A DNA stretch of 64,000 bases from Nocardioides sambongensis (GCF_006494815.1 NZ_CP041091.1:3982501-4046500), one strand, 5' to 3'. Shown: positions 36,444 to 46,755, counted from the first letter of the stretch. A program made the numbers and translations. Notes: generated by a model not told the origin, from the letters alone.

Positions 36444-37211
36444 TCACGGCGCGACCGGCTGCCGGGTGAGCACCTTGTAGGTGTAGGCGGTGCCGATCAG
36501 GGTCAGCGGGAAGGTGAAGAGCGCGCCGATCAGGCACAGGATCGCACCGGCAGCGGCGATCAGGCCGCCGACGATGTACCAGATGATGGTGTCGCCGAGG
36601 TTGTCCTTGATCAGCTCGAAGCTCGCCCTGATCGCGTCGATCGGCTCCATCTGCTTGTCGATCACGAAGTAGAGCGCATAGCTGGTGAGGAACGTGATGA
36701 CGATGCCGGGCAGGTAGCAGAGCATGTAGCCCACCGCGCTCGCGCCGCCGATGATCAGCGCGGTGAGCAGCACCTTGCCGACGTTCTCGAACCTGAACAC
36801 CTCCGCCGCCTCGAAGGCGCGGCCCTCGGTGATCCCCAGGGCGCCGCGGATGATGCCGGCGCCGAGCACCTGGGCGATCACGAAGACCACGCCGAACAGT
36901 GCGGCGTTGAGCACCATCCGGACGAAGAACGGCGTGTTCCAGTCGGTCAGCGCGGCGATCACCACGGTGCCGAGGATGGCGACCACCGCGACCGCGGCGA
37001 CCAGGGCGATCGCGGCCAGGATGATCTGCGCCAGGTTGGTCTGCAGCTTGTTCCAGCCGTAGCTGACGGCCGCCCCGAGGTCCCATCCGCTGCTGGGCGG
37101 GCCCGCGGGGGCGGCGCGCCGTGTCCACCCGGGGCGGCGGTCCGCCGTACCCGCCCGGCGGCGGGGAGGCGTGCCACCGGGCGGCGGCGGAGGAGGCTGG
37201 TTGACCGACAT
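36444..37211 (-). CDS. Multi-pass membrane protein with Pro/Gly-rich N-terminus (DUF975/GPDPase-memb-like)
   Basis: 255 aa as read. The membrane part (residues about 45-255) has five to six long hydrophobic segments (GWDLGAAVSYGWNKL, CYLPGIVITFLTSYALYFVIDK, SFELIKDNLGDTIIWYIVGG), typical of DUF975-like integral proteins of Gram-positives. The N-terminal 40 residues read PPPPPPGG, then an Arg-rich stretch. The alternative frames there read PPPGGYGGPPP and GGHGAPPP, so three one-base losses with net zero frame change are likely. AAGGAG lies eight bases before ATG 37211. Function unknown. Confidence 0.7.
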   Translation of the reverse strand: MSVNQPPPPPPGGTPPRRRAGTADRRPGWTRRAAPAGPPSSGWDLGAAVSYGWNKLQTNLAQIILAAIALVAAVAVVAILGTVVIAALTDWNTPFFVRMVLNAALFGVVFVIAQVLGAGIIRGALGITEGRAFEAAEVFRFENVGKVLLTALIIGGASAVGYMLCYLPGIVITFLTSYALYFVIDKQMEPIDAIRASFELIKDNLGDTIIWYIVGGLIAAAGAILCLIGALFTFPLTLIGTAYTYKVLTRQPVAP

Positions 37212-37367
37212 GGGTGTGTCTCCTTCTCGAGATGTCCGGCACGAGGCTAGTGCGTCGCGGGCCCGGGCTCCCACCGTTCCGACGCGGTCCCGGACCGGAA
37301 CCGGAGCGTCGTCGCCGGTTGTGCCGCCGTTCAACTCCCGGTCGGGTCCGCTCCCTACATTCCGGCC

Positions 37368-38872
37368 GTGCGTGCGTTCCCGTTCCTGACCCGCGGCCTG
37401 GTCGGCAGCGCCCTGGTGCTCGGCGGCGGACTCGTCGTCTCGACGATCCCGCACACCGCGCCGGTGCTCCGGTCCGACGCGCTGGCCGCCCTCCGGGGTG
37501 CCGAGCTCGGTCGGATGGCCGGGCTCACCGTGGTGCTGGTCGGGCTGGGCATGATCGCGGCCGCCTGGTTGGCACTGTGCCGCACGGTCGCGGCGGACGG
37601 GCCGGTCGGGCACCGGGAGGCGGTCGACCTGGTCCGGTTCGCCACGGTGGTGTGGTCGGCGCCGCTGCTGCTGGCGCCACCCCTCTTCTCCCGCGACGGC
37701 TGGTCCTACGCCGCGCAGGGGATGCTGGCGCGGGTGGGGCTCTCGCCGTACGAGAACGGCCCGGTGGCGCTGCTGCCGGACTTCTGGTCGCTGCTGCGGC
37801 AGGGGCCGGCGCCGATCGTGCAGGCGGTCGATCCGATGTGGATGGACACCTCCGCCCCTACGGTCCGCTGCCGTTGGTCTTCGGCGCGCTGGTGGCCGGG
37901 GAGACCGGCAACCCGTGGATGCTGGTGGTCGCCCACCGGGTGCTCGCCCTCGCCGGGCTGGTGCTGCTGGCCTGGGCGGTGCCGCGGCTGGCCGGCTGGA
38001 CCGGCGTCAACCCGGCGCTGGCTTCGGCGATCGTGCTCGCCTCACCGCTGATGCTGGCCAACGGGGTCGGCGGCCTGCACAACGACCTGCTGATGGTCGG
38101 ACTGATGGCCGCCGCCCTGGTGCTGGCCGTCGAGCGGGGCTGGGCGTGGGGTGCGGTGGCCGGCGGGCTGGCGGCTGCCGTCAAGCTCCCCGGCGGCCTG
38201 GTCTGCATCGCGGTGGCCCTGGTCAGCCTGGCGCCCGGCACCCCCCTGCCCACCCGGGTACGACGCCTCGCCGGCGTCGCCGGGGTCTCGCTGGCCACCC
38301 TCTTCGGACTGGGCGCGGTCACCGGCCTGGGCCACGGCTGGGTCCACGCACTGAGCGTCCCCGGCGAGGTGGAGACACCGCTCTCGATCACCACGATGAC
38401 CGGCAAGGCGCTGGACGCGGGAGCCGCGGCCGTGGGACTGGGCACCGACCGGGACACCTTCCGTGACCTGCTCCGCGCCGCCGGTGTGCTGACGACGTTG
38501 CTGGTCGCCGGCTGGGTCGCCCTGCGCTGGCGCACCGGGGACCCGGCCCGGGCGATCGGGTCGGTCGCCCTGACCAGCGGCCTGTTCGTGGTGCTCTGCC
38601 CCACCGTGCACCTGTGGTACTTCCTGATGCTGCCGCCGTTCCTGGCCACGCTGCGGCTGCCGCGGCTCGCGCTGGGCGCGCTGGTGGTGCTGTCGGTGGT
38701 GCTGGGGCTGGTGGCGCCGCTGGACTCCTCCCTGCACGGGGCCTATCTGGCGATCGTCACCGGCTGCATGACGATCGCGCTGCTGGTGCCACTGCTGCTG
38801 CTGACCCGCCGGGCGCGGGAGAGCCTGGACCGGATCACCGCCGGCCGCTGGCTGGTGCCGCAGGACGGGTGA
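37368..38872 (+). CDS. mptB: Polyprenol-phosphomannose-dependent alpha-1,6-mannosyltransferase, MptB-like (one apparent frameshift)
   Basis: About 501 aa after restoring one C in the CCCC at 37855-37858 (reading DTSAPYGPLPLVFGAL). It is a GT-C fold membrane glycosyltransferase with 12-13 helices. FSRDGWSYAAQGMLARVGLSPYENGP contains the catalytic Asp loop of the MptA/MptB group; GLHNDLLMVGLM and VKLPGG are also characteristic. It uses polyprenyl-phosphate mannose outside the membrane to build the mannan backbone of lipoglycans. The GTG start at 37368 leads straight into the first helix. Convergent with a GT4 glycosyltransferase 30 bp away. Confidence 0.83.
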
Positions 38873-38902
38873 CCCGGGAAGCCCGCAGGGCGCGGCACCG
38901 AC

Positions 38903-40018
38903 TCAGGCCGGCACCGACACCCGCTCCGAGCCCACCCCGTGGATCTCCAGCATCCGCTGCACGGTCCGTGACCACGGGAACTCCTCCGCCCGGGCGCGGG
39001 CCGCCTGCCGACGTGCCCGCACCGGCCGCGCGGCGACCCGCAGCACCGCATCGGCCAGCGAGACCGGGTCGGGGGCACCCCACGCACCGCAGCGCGCGTC
39101 GACCAGCTCCCGGGCACCACCGCGGTCCGCGGTGACCACCGGGGTGCCGCAGGCCAGTGCTTCCAGCACGGCCAGCCCGAACGTCTCGCCCGGGCAGACC
39201 GACAGCGCGACGTCGGCCTGGTTGATCCGTCGCCGCAGCTCGTCGCGGCCGCCGACGAAGCCGTGGAAGCGCACCGGCGCTCCGGCCGCCAGCGCCTCCA
39301 GCTCGTGGCGGTGCGGCCCGTCGCCGTACACGTCCATCCGGACCGGGAGACCGCGGCGGTGCAGCTCGACGGCGGTGGCCACGGCCAGGTGGGGCGACTT
39401 CTCCCGGGAGAGCCGTCCGACGTGGGCGAGCCGGAGCACGCCGTCGGGCGGGTGCGGAGGACCGGGGCGGAAGACCGACAGGTCGACACCGAGCGGCACC
39501 TGCTCCAGCGGACAGCCGGCCGCGTCGGCCAGCTCCTGGAACTCCGCGCGGGCGTAGCGAGACGTCACCACCAGGGTGTCGAAGCTGCGCACCACCAGGC
39601 GGTTGACCATCCCGACCGAGACCTTGGACGTGGTCGGCTTCCCGCTGCGCATGGCGAGCATGTCGGTCATCTGCTCGTGGGAGAGGCAGACCGTGCGCAC
39701 GCCGGCCCGGCGCGCCCACCAGGCGACCGGCAGCAGGGTCAGCTTGTCGTTCCACTCGACCGAGGTCGGCGCGAAGCGCTCCAGGACGTCGATCAGCCGC
39801 CAGGGCTCGACGATCAGGCGGTAGCCGCCGCCCACCCGGGGCGCGCGGACCTGCACCACCGGACCGAGCGGGCTGTCGTGGCGGGCGTCGGTGGGGCCCG
39901 GCACGACCAGCAGCCGCTCCACCCCGGAGTCGACGTACCCGCGACCGAGCTCGGCCAGCGCCGTCCTCATGCCCCCCGATGCGGCACCGACGAAGTTCGC
40001 GAGCTGGGCGATACGCAC
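38903..40018 (-). CDS. GT4 family glycosyltransferase (probable mannosyltransferase)
   Basis: 371 aa, GT-B fold. The N-terminal acceptor domain begins VRIAQLANFVGAASGGMRTAL, with SVEWNDKLTLLP and SHEQMTDMLAMRSG. The nucleotide-sugar domain has HVGRLSREKSPHLAV, then the EX7E motif in PGETFGLAVLEALACGTPVV. It resembles actinobacterial MgtA/PimB-type mannosyltransferases (GDP-mannose donor). The frame is open to 40183, but conserved sequence begins at GTG 40018; GTG 40036 is possible. The nearby mptB-like gene supports a role in lipoglycan synthesis (inference). Confidence 0.8.
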   Translation of the reverse strand: MRIAQLANFVGAASGGMRTALAELGRGYVDSGVERLLVVPGPTDARHDSPLGPVVQVRAPRVGGGYRLIVEPWRLIDVLERFAPTSVEWNDKLTLLPVAWWARRAGVRTVCLSHEQMTDMLAMRSGKPTTSKVSVGMVNRLVVRSFDTLVVTSRYARAEFQELADAAGCPLEQVPLGVDLSVFRPGPPHPPDGVLRLAHVGRLSREKSPHLAVATAVELHRRGLPVRMDVYGDGPHRHELEALAAGAPVRFHGFVGGRDELRRRINQADVALSVCPGETFGLAVLEALACGTPVVTADRGGARELVDARCGAWGAPDPVSLADAVLRVAARPVRARRQAARARAEEFPWSRTVQRMLEIHGVGSERVSVPA

Positions 40019-40114
40019 ACCCGGACCATCCGGCACGCGGATGAACGACGCCCGACCGGCGGATGGATCGAGGGTGAGCGTTGCCCCGGTTGACGGGCGC
40101 GGGAGACTGGCCCC

Positions 40115-42537
40115 ATGGCGCGACGAGCTCCCCGCAACGACGTCGACGAGGCCGACCTGCGGGTCGGTGAGCCGGACGACCACGCCGCCGGGCCGGTGGC
40201 GGTCGCGGTCGCGATGAACCGCGCGGTCGAGCAGATGGGCACCGTGCGCACCGCGCGCACCCTGACCCGGCTCAACCAGGTCGGCGGCTTCGACTGCCAG
40301 GGCTGCGCCTGGCCCGACCCGAGCCCGGCCACCGGCACACCGCCGAGTTCTGCGAGAACGGGGCCAAGGCCGTGGCGGAGGAGGCCACCCTGCGCCGGAT
40401 CGGGCCGGAGTTCTTCGCCGCCCACCCGATCGCCGAGCTCGCCGAGCGGACCGACTACTGGCTGGGTCAGCAGGGCCGGATCACCCAGCCGATGGTGCTC
40501 CGGGCCGGCGCCACCCACTACGAGCCGATCGACTGGCAGGCCGCGCTCGCGATGATCGCCGACCACCTGCGCGGCCTGGACAGCCCCGATGAGGCGATCT
40601 TCTACACCTCCGGCAAGACCTCCAACGAGGCCGCGTTCCTCTACCAGCTCTTCGCCCGCTCCTTCGGCACGAACAACCTCCCCGACTGCTCCAACATGTG
40701 CCACGAGTCGACCTCGGTCGCGCTCGCGGAGTCGATCGGGATCGGCAAGGGTTCGGTCAGCCTGCGCGACGTGGAGACCGCCGAGCTGGTGGTGGTGGCC
40801 GGCCAGAACCCGGGCACCAACCATCCGCGGATGCTGAGCGCCCTGGAGAAGTGCAAGCAGAACGGCGGCCGGATCCTCTCGATCAACCCGCTGCGCGAGG
40901 CCGGCATGGTCCGGTTCAAGAACCCGCAGAAGCCACGCGGGGTGGTCGGCGCCGGCACCGAGCTCGCCGACCTGCACCTGCCGGTCCGGATCAACGGCGA
41001 CCTCGCCCTGTTCCAGGCGATCGGTGCGCTGCTGCTCGACTGGGACGAGCTGGACCGTGAGTTCATCGCCCGCCACACCCACGGGTTCGAGGAGTACGCC
41101 GACCACCTGCGCGCCCTCGACTGGGCGGCCGTCGAGCGGGCCACCGGGCTCTCCCGCGACCAGATCGAGGAGGCGGCGCGGATGTTCGCCGACTCCGACG
41201 CCACGGTGACCTGCTGGGCGATGGGGATCACCCAGCACCGCAACGCGGTCGCCACCGTCAAGGAGATCGCGAACGTCGCGTTCCTGCAGGGCAACATCGG
41301 CAAGCCGGGGGCCGGCCTGTGCCCGGTGCGCGGCCACTCCAACGTCCAGGGCGACCGGACGATGGGGATCTGGGAGCGCAGCCCCGACCACTTCCTCGAC
41401 GCCCTCGCCGCGGAGTTCGGCATCGCGCCGCCCCGGGAGCACGGCCTCGACACGGTCGCCGCGATCACCGCGCTGCACAAGGGGGAGGCGAAGGTCTTCG
41501 TCGGGATGGGCGGCAACTTCGTCGCCGCCGCGCCGGACACCGCGGTCACCGAGGAGGCGTTCCGCGCCGCCGAGCTCACCGTGCACGTGTCCACCAAGCT
41601 CAACCGCTCGCACGTCGTGCACGGCCGGGAGGCGCTGATCCTCCCCGCGCTCGGGCGCAGCGAGCGCGACCTGACCGGTGGCCGGTTGCAACGGGTCACC
41701 GTGGAGGACTCGATGTCCGCGGTGCACGCCTCGCACGGCCCGCTGGACCCCGCCTCGCCGCACCTGCGCTCCGAGGTGGACATCGTGAGCAGCCTGGCGC
41801 TGGCGGTCCTCGGCGAGGACCACGTGGTCCCGTGGGCGTCGTTGCGGGACGACTACACCGAGATCCGCCACCGGATCGCCCGGGTGGTGCCCGGCTGTGC
41901 GGCCTATGCCGAGAAGGTCGACCAGCCCGGCGGCTTCGTGCTCCCGCACCCGCCGCGCGACACCCGCACCTTCCCGACGGAGAAGGAGCGGGCGATGTTC
42001 GCGGTCAGCCCGCTCGACGTGCTGCACGTCCCGGACGGCCGGCTGCTGCTGCAGACCCTGCGCAGCCACGACCAGTTCAACACCACCATCTACGGCCTCG
42101 ACGATCGCTACCGCGGGGTCAAGGGCGGCCGCCGGGTGGTGTTCGTGCACCCCGACGACATCCTCGCCCTCGGGCTCGCCGCCGGCGACCTGGTCGACCT
42201 GGTCAGCGAGTGGACCCACCGCGGCGACTCGGGCTCGCCCGGCGCCGACGGCCACGACGGTGCCGTCGTGGAGCGCCGCGCCCCCGCGTTCCGGGTGGTC
42301 GCCTACGACCAGCCCCGTGGCTGCGCCGCCGCGTACTACCCCGAGACCAACCCGCTGATCCCGCTCGCCTCCACCGCGCTGGGCAGCAACTGCCCCACCT
42401 CCAAGTCGGTCGTCGTGCGCCTCGAGCCCAGTGAGGGCGACGACGCCCGGCGCTACGCGAGCGACGCCGGGCAGGTGGTCCCCTCGGGACGCGGCGACGA
42501 CGACAAGCGGCACGTCGAGCCGGACCAGCTCTCGTGA
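40115..42537 (+). CDS. FdhF/YdeP family molybdopterin oxidoreductase (one apparent frameshift)
   Basis: About 807 aa when one C is restored near 40324-40326 (reading PSPGHRHTAEFCENG). It starts with NQVGGFDCQGCAWPDP, the single-cysteine-pair form typical of FdhF/YdeP proteins. The bis-MGD domains follow: YTSGKTSNEAAFLYQ, CHESTSVALAESIGIGKG, GQNPGTNHPRM and GNIGKPGAGLCPVRGHSNVQGD, and the C-terminal MoCo-binding barrel. The physiological substrate is unknown; these are not standard formate dehydrogenases. ATG 40115 has GGGAG about ten bases upstream. It is coupled to the pirin gene by a GTGA overlap. Confidence 0.88.
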
Positions 42538-43544
42538 CCCGGCTCGACGACCCCGGTCCCGCCCTCACCTGCAGCACCGGTCCGGACGCGGCGCCGGAGG
42601 TGCTGACGCCGAGGGAGGTGCCGCTCGGCGGTCCGCGGGCGATGCGGGTACGTCGCACCCTGCCGCAGCGGGAGCGGTCCCTGGTCGGCGCCTGGTGCTT
42701 CGTGGACCACTACGGGCCGGATCCGGTCGCGGAGTCGGGCGGGATGAGCGTGGCGCCGCACCCGCACACCGGGCTGCAGACCGTCAGCTGGCTCTTCACC
42801 GGCGAGATCACCCACCGCGACAGCGCCGGACACCATGCCCGGGTGCGGCCGGGCGAGGTCAACCTGATGACCGGCGGCCACGGGATCAGCCACTCCGAGG
42901 TGTCCACCCCGGAGACCGAGGTGTTGCACGGCGCCCAGCTGTGGGTGGCGCTGCCCGACCACGCCCGGGACACCGCACCCGGATTCCAGCACTACGCGCC
43001 GCCGGCGCTGACCGGTGCCGGATGGACCGCGCGGGTCTTCCTCGGGTCGTTGCTCGGCAGCACCTCGCCGGTGGCCACCCACACCCCGCTCCTCGGTGCG
43101 GAGCTGGTGCTGGAGCCCGGGGCGGTCCTCGACCTTCCGGTCGAGTCGACCTTCGAGCACGGCGTGCTGGTGGACAGCGGAGAGGTCCGCGTCGACGGCA
43201 CGGTCGGAGCCGCCGGCGAGATGGTCTACCTGCCGCCGGGTCGCTCGCGCCTGGAGGTGACCACCGACCCGGCTGGCGACCCGCCGGTCGCGACCCGGCT
43301 GCTGCTGATCGGCGGCACCCCGTTGGGGGAGTCCATCGTGATGTGGTGGAACTTCGTCGGCCGCAGCCACGAGGAGATCGCGGGCTTCCGTCAGGACTGG
43401 CAGGACCAGATCACCAACGGCGGTGTCGTGGTCGGCGACGGCCAAGACGTCGCCGACGGACGGTTCGGTGTCGTCGTCGGTGACCACCTGCCGCCGATCC
43501 CGGCCCCCGAGCTCCCGAACGCGCGGCTGCGTCAGCGTCGCTGA
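42534..43544 (+). CDS. Pirin family protein
   Basis: 336 aa bicupin. The N-terminal cupin has the metal-binding pattern PHPHTGLQTVSWLFTGEITHRDS, with His residues and a later Glu (GGHGISHSEVS), as in pirins with quercetinase or co-regulator activity. The C-terminal cupin is less conserved. GTG 42534 overlaps the fdhF/ydeP stop by four bases, so the two genes are co-translated. The role next to a molybdenum oxidoreductase is unknown. Confidence 0.9.
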   Translation: MTRLDDPGPALTCSTGPDAAPEVLTPREVPLGGPRAMRVRRTLPQRERSLVGAWCFVDHYGPDPVAESGGMSVAPHPHTGLQTVSWLFTGEITHRDSAGHHARVRPGEVNLMTGGHGISHSEVSTPETEVLHGAQLWVALPDHARDTAPGFQHYAPPALTGAGWTARVFLGSLLGSTSPVATHTPLLGAELVLEPGAVLDLPVESTFEHGVLVDSGEVRVDGTVGAAGEMVYLPPGRSRLEVTTDPAGDPPVATRLLLIGGTPLGESIVMWWNFVGRSHEEIAGFRQDWQDQITNGGVVVGDGQDVADGRFGVVVGDHLPPIPAPELPNARLRQRR

Positions 43545-43597
43545 CCCGCGTCGACCGCAGGCGGGATCGGTCGGTCCGGTGGGCCAGGATGGGCGCC

Positions 43598-44176
43598 ATG
43601 GGACCGATCACCGGCGAGGACGGGCTGGCGCGCTGCCCGTGGGCAGCCAGCACCGTCCAGATGCGCGACTACCACGACCAGGAGTGGGGGGCGCCGGTCC
43701 ACGGTGAGGCGGCCTACCTGGAGCGGATGACCCTCGAGGCGTTCCAGTCCGGCCTCTCCTGGGCGGTGATCCTGGCCAAGCGGCCCGGCTTCCGGGCCGC
43801 CTTCGCCGACTTCGACGCCGATCGGATCGCCGACCTCGACGCCGGGGACGTCGACCGGTTGCTGGGGGACCCGGGCATCGTCCGCAACCGCCGCAAGATC
43901 GAGGCCACGCTGACCAACGCCCGGGCCACCGTGGCGTTGCGCGAGCACGGCGGCCTGGAGCAGCTGGTGCTCGCGCACACCCCGCCGGTGGAGGACGCTC
44001 CGGTCACCGTCGCCGACTGGCCCGCCCGTACGACGACCTCGACCGCCCTGGCCAAGGAGCTCAAGCGCCACGGGTTCGTCTTCGTCGGTCCCACCACCAT
44101 GTATGCGCTGATGCAGGCGATCGGCCTGGTCGACCCCCACCTGGCCGGCTGCCACCGCCGGGGGAGCCGCGGATGA
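43598..44176 (+). CDS. tag: DNA-3-methyladenine glycosylase I
   Basis: 192 aa. Tag hallmarks are present: RCPWAASTVQMRDYHDQEWG with the zinc cysteine and the base-pocket residues, and FQSGLSWAVILAKRPGFR. The C-terminal GLVDPHLAGCHRR carries the other zinc ligands. It removes 3-methyladenine from alkylated DNA. ATG 43598 is chosen over 43589, as the AGG of the ribosome site touches the first but is about nine bases from the second. The stop overlaps the lrgA-like start. Confidence 0.93.
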   Translation: MGPITGEDGLARCPWAASTVQMRDYHDQEWGAPVHGEAAYLERMTLEAFQSGLSWAVILAKRPGFRAAFADFDADRIADLDAGDVDRLLGDPGIVRNRRKIEATLTNARATVALREHGGLEQLVLAHTPPVEDAPVTVADWPARTTTSTALAKELKRHGFVFVGPTTMYALMQAIGLVDPHLAGCHRRGSRG

Positions 44177-44562
44177 TCCGCGGGCTCACCTACCTGATCG
44201 GCTTCCAGGTGGTCGGCGAGCTGGTGGTCCGGATCGCCGACGTGCCGGTCCCCGGAGCGGTGGTCGGGATGCTGCTCTGCTTCGCCTGGCTGCGTCGCAC
44301 CCGGGCCGGGGACGACACGGCGCTGGTCCGCGCGGGCAGCGGCCTGCTGCGTCACCTGCAGCTGCTCTTCGTCCCCGCGGGCGTCGGCATCGTCGCCTAC
44401 CTGTCCACGCTGCGCGCCGACGCGCTGCCGATCTCCGTGGCCCTGGTCGGGTCGTGGCTGCTCGGACTGGTCGCGGTCGCCTGGACCGCGATCGGGTTGG
44501 AGCGGCTGACCGGCGCCCCGCACGACGACCTGCCGGCACCGGACACCGGGACCGCCCGGTGA
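44173..44562 (+). CDS. CidA/LrgA family holin-like protein
   Basis: 129 aa with four hydrophobic segments and the family pattern LTYLIGFQVVGELVVRI, PVPGAVVGMLLCFAWL and LLRHLQLLFVPAGVGIVAY. LrgA/CidA proteins act with LrgB/CidB in murein hydrolase control or as pyruvate/glycolate facilitators. The gene is ATGA-coupled to tag and GTGA-coupled to the lrgB-like gene. Confidence 0.9.
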   Translation: MIRGLTYLIGFQVVGELVVRIADVPVPGAVVGMLLCFAWLRRTRAGDDTALVRAGSGLLRHLQLLFVPAGVGIVAYLSTLRADALPISVALVGSWLLGLVAVAWTAIGLERLTGAPHDDLPAPDTGTAR

Positions 44563-45284
44563 GCCCGGTCGCGCACACCGCGGACGCGGTGCTCGAGGTG
44601 GCGCGGTCGCCGCTGGGCCTGATCGCGATCACGCTCGGCGGCTATCAGCTCGGACGGTGGCTCCAGGCGCGCACCGGGGGACACGCGCTCGCGCAGCCGG
44701 TGGTGGTCGCGATCGCCGTGGTGGGCACCGCGATCACCCTGCTCGACGTGGACTACCCGGCCTACCTGGACGCCGCGGCGCTGATCTCCTTCTGGCTGGG
44801 CCCGGCCACGGTGGCGCTGGCCATCCCGCTGCACCGCCAGGCCGACCAGCTCAAGGGCTTCGTGGTGCCGCTGCTGGTCGCGGTGCTGGTCGGCGCCGTC
44901 GTCTCGATCACCAGCGCCGTGCTGATCGCCCGTGCGCTCGGCGCCGACGAGGTGCTGCAGCGCACCCTGGCGCCGAAGGCGGCGACCACACCGGTGGCGA
45001 TCGCCCTGGCCGACAACCTCGGCGGCATCCCTCCGCTGGCGGCGGCGTTCGCGATCCTGATCGGCATCGTCGCGGCCCTCACCGCGCCCGCCGTACTCAC
45101 CCTGCTCCGGGTGCGGGACCGCCGCGCCCGGGGCCTCGCGGTGGGTGCGGTCTCGCACGGGATCGGCGCCTCCCGGATGCTGCGCGAGGACGAGACCGAG
45201 GGTGCCTTCGCCGGTCTCGGCATGGGGCTCTCGGCGCTGGCCACCAGCCTGGTGCTGCCCCTGGTCGCGCTGCTGCTCTGGTAG
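44559..45284 (+). CDS. CidB/LrgB family membrane protein
   Basis: 241 aa with six to seven helices. Family hallmarks are DVDYPAYLDAAALISFWLGPATVALAIPLHRQ, LAPKAATTPVAIALADNLGGIP and SHGIGASRMLREDETEGAFAGLGMGL. It is the partner of the upstream LrgA-like protein; plant PLGG1 of this family moves glycolate and glycerate. The GTG at 44559 in a GTGA overlap is the natural start; the frame extends upstream only as a shadow of lrgA. Confidence 0.9.
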   Translation: MSPVAHTADAVLEVARSPLGLIAITLGGYQLGRWLQARTGGHALAQPVVVAIAVVGTAITLLDVDYPAYLDAAALISFWLGPATVALAIPLHRQADQLKGFVVPLLVAVLVGAVVSITSAVLIARALGADEVLQRTLAPKAATTPVAIALADNLGGIPPLAAAFAILIGIVAALTAPAVLTLLRVRDRRARGLAVGAVSHGIGASRMLREDETEGAFAGLGMGLSALATSLVLPLVALLLW

Positions 45285-45342
45285 CGGCGTGCGGCCGCGT
45301 CGTACCCCCTCGGTCCGGTGTCCTCCCCTAGGGTCGGATGGC

Positions 45343-46755
45343 ATGACGCGAGTGCACGCCTTCGGTGACGACGCCCTGGCCGACGACGACGCGGTCGGCC
45401 TGGTCCGGCGGCTCCGGGCCGGGGAGGTCTCGGCCGCCGAGCTGACCGACGCCGCGATCGCCCGGGTCGAGGCGGTCGACCCGGTGCTGGGCGCGATGGC
45501 GTGCCCCGCCTTCGACGGCGCCCGCAAGGAGGCGGTGGTGCCGCCGGAGGGCTACTTCGGCGGCGTGCCGAGCCTGGTGAAGGACAACTCCGACGTGGCC
45601 GGGCTGCCGACCCAGCACGGCACCGACGCCTTCCGCGCCGCCCCCGCCGCGGCGGACGGCGACTTCGCACGGATGTACCGGTCGATCGGTCTCGGCATCC
45701 TCGGGAAGTCGCAGCTCTCCGAATTCGGCTTCAGCGCGGTGGCCGAGCACCCCAGGATCGGGCCGGTCCGCAACCCGTGGGACCCCGAGCACAGCGCGGG
45801 CGCCTCGTCGTCCGGCTCGGCCGCCCTGGTGGCCGCCGGCGCGGTGCCCATCGCGCACGCCAACGACGGCGGCGGGTCGATCCGGATCCCGGCGCACGCC
45901 AACGGGCTGGTCGGGCTCAAACCGACCCGGGGCCGGGTGCCGCAGGACCGGATGAACCGGGAGATGCCGGTCAAGATCGTCGCCGACGGCGTGGTCACCC
46001 GCAGCGTCCGGGACACCGCGGCCTTCCTGCGCGAGTCGGAGAAGCACCACCGCGACCTGCGGTTGCCGCCGGTCGGCGACATCACCCGTCCCGGCCCGAA
46101 ACGGCTGCGGGTCGCCGTGGTGACCAGTGCGGCGGGCCGGTCGGCCACCCCGGAGGTGCGCGACCTGACCCTGGCCACCGCCCGGCGGTTGGAGGACCTC
46201 GGGCACCGGGTCACCGAGGTCGACGCGCCGGTGCCGGACTCCTTCGCCGACGACTTCCTCCTCTACTGGTCCTTCCTCTCGCTCTACCTGGTCCGGTCGG
46301 GGCGGTGGACGTTCGACCGCAGCTGGGACAGCAGTCGGTGCGACAACCTCACCCTCGGACTCGCCCGGCACGCCCAGCGCCGGCTGCACCGGTTGCCGCT
46401 TGCGATGACCCGACTGCAGGCCTCGGGGGCGGTCAGCCGCCGCTTCTTCGCCTCCTACGACGTGGTGCTCACCCCGACGGTGGCGGCACCGACCCCGCGG
46501 ATCGGCCACCTCGACCCCACCCAGGACTACGACGTGGTGCTGGAGCGGCTGCTGGACTGGGTCTGCTTCACCCCGCTGCAGAACGCCACCGGTGAGCCGT
46601 CCCTCTCCCTGCCGCTGGCGACCTCGGGCGAAGGACTCCCGCAGGGCATGTGCTTCAGCGCGGTCCGGGGCGCCGAGGCCACCTTGCTGGAGCTCGGCTA
46701 CGAGCTCGAGGAGGCCGTCGGTTGGGCACGGATCCAGGACGGCCCGGACGCCTGA
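45343..46755 (+). CDS. Amidase (amidase signature family)
   Basis: 470 aa. The Ser-cisSer-Lys triad is readable: Lys in PSLVKDNSDV, then the Gly/Ser-rich block HSAGASSSGSAALVAAGAVP carrying cis-Ser and, with SIRIPAH, the nucleophile. The substrate is unknown; the sequence resembles 6-aminohexanoate-cyclic-dimer hydrolase-like and aryl acylamidases more than GatA. ATG 45343 starts the conserved region and lies 58 bases after lrgB. It probably has its own promoter. Confidence 0.88.
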   Translation: MTRVHAFGDDALADDDAVGLVRRLRAGEVSAAELTDAAIARVEAVDPVLGAMACPAFDGARKEAVVPPEGYFGGVPSLVKDNSDVAGLPTQHGTDAFRAAPAAADGDFARMYRSIGLGILGKSQLSEFGFSAVAEHPRIGPVRNPWDPEHSAGASSSGSAALVAAGAVPIAHANDGGGSIRIPAHANGLVGLKPTRGRVPQDRMNREMPVKIVADGVVTRSVRDTAAFLRESEKHHRDLRLPPVGDITRPGPKRLRVAVVTSAAGRSATPEVRDLTLATARRLEDLGHRVTEVDAPVPDSFADDFLLYWSFLSLYLVRSGRWTFDRSWDSSRCDNLTLGLARHAQRRLHRLPLAMTRLQASGAVSRRFFASYDVVLTPTVAAPTPRIGHLDPTQDYDVVLERLLDWVCFTPLQNATGEPSLSLPLATSGEGLPQGMCFSAVRGAEATLLELGYELEEAVGWARIQDGPDA

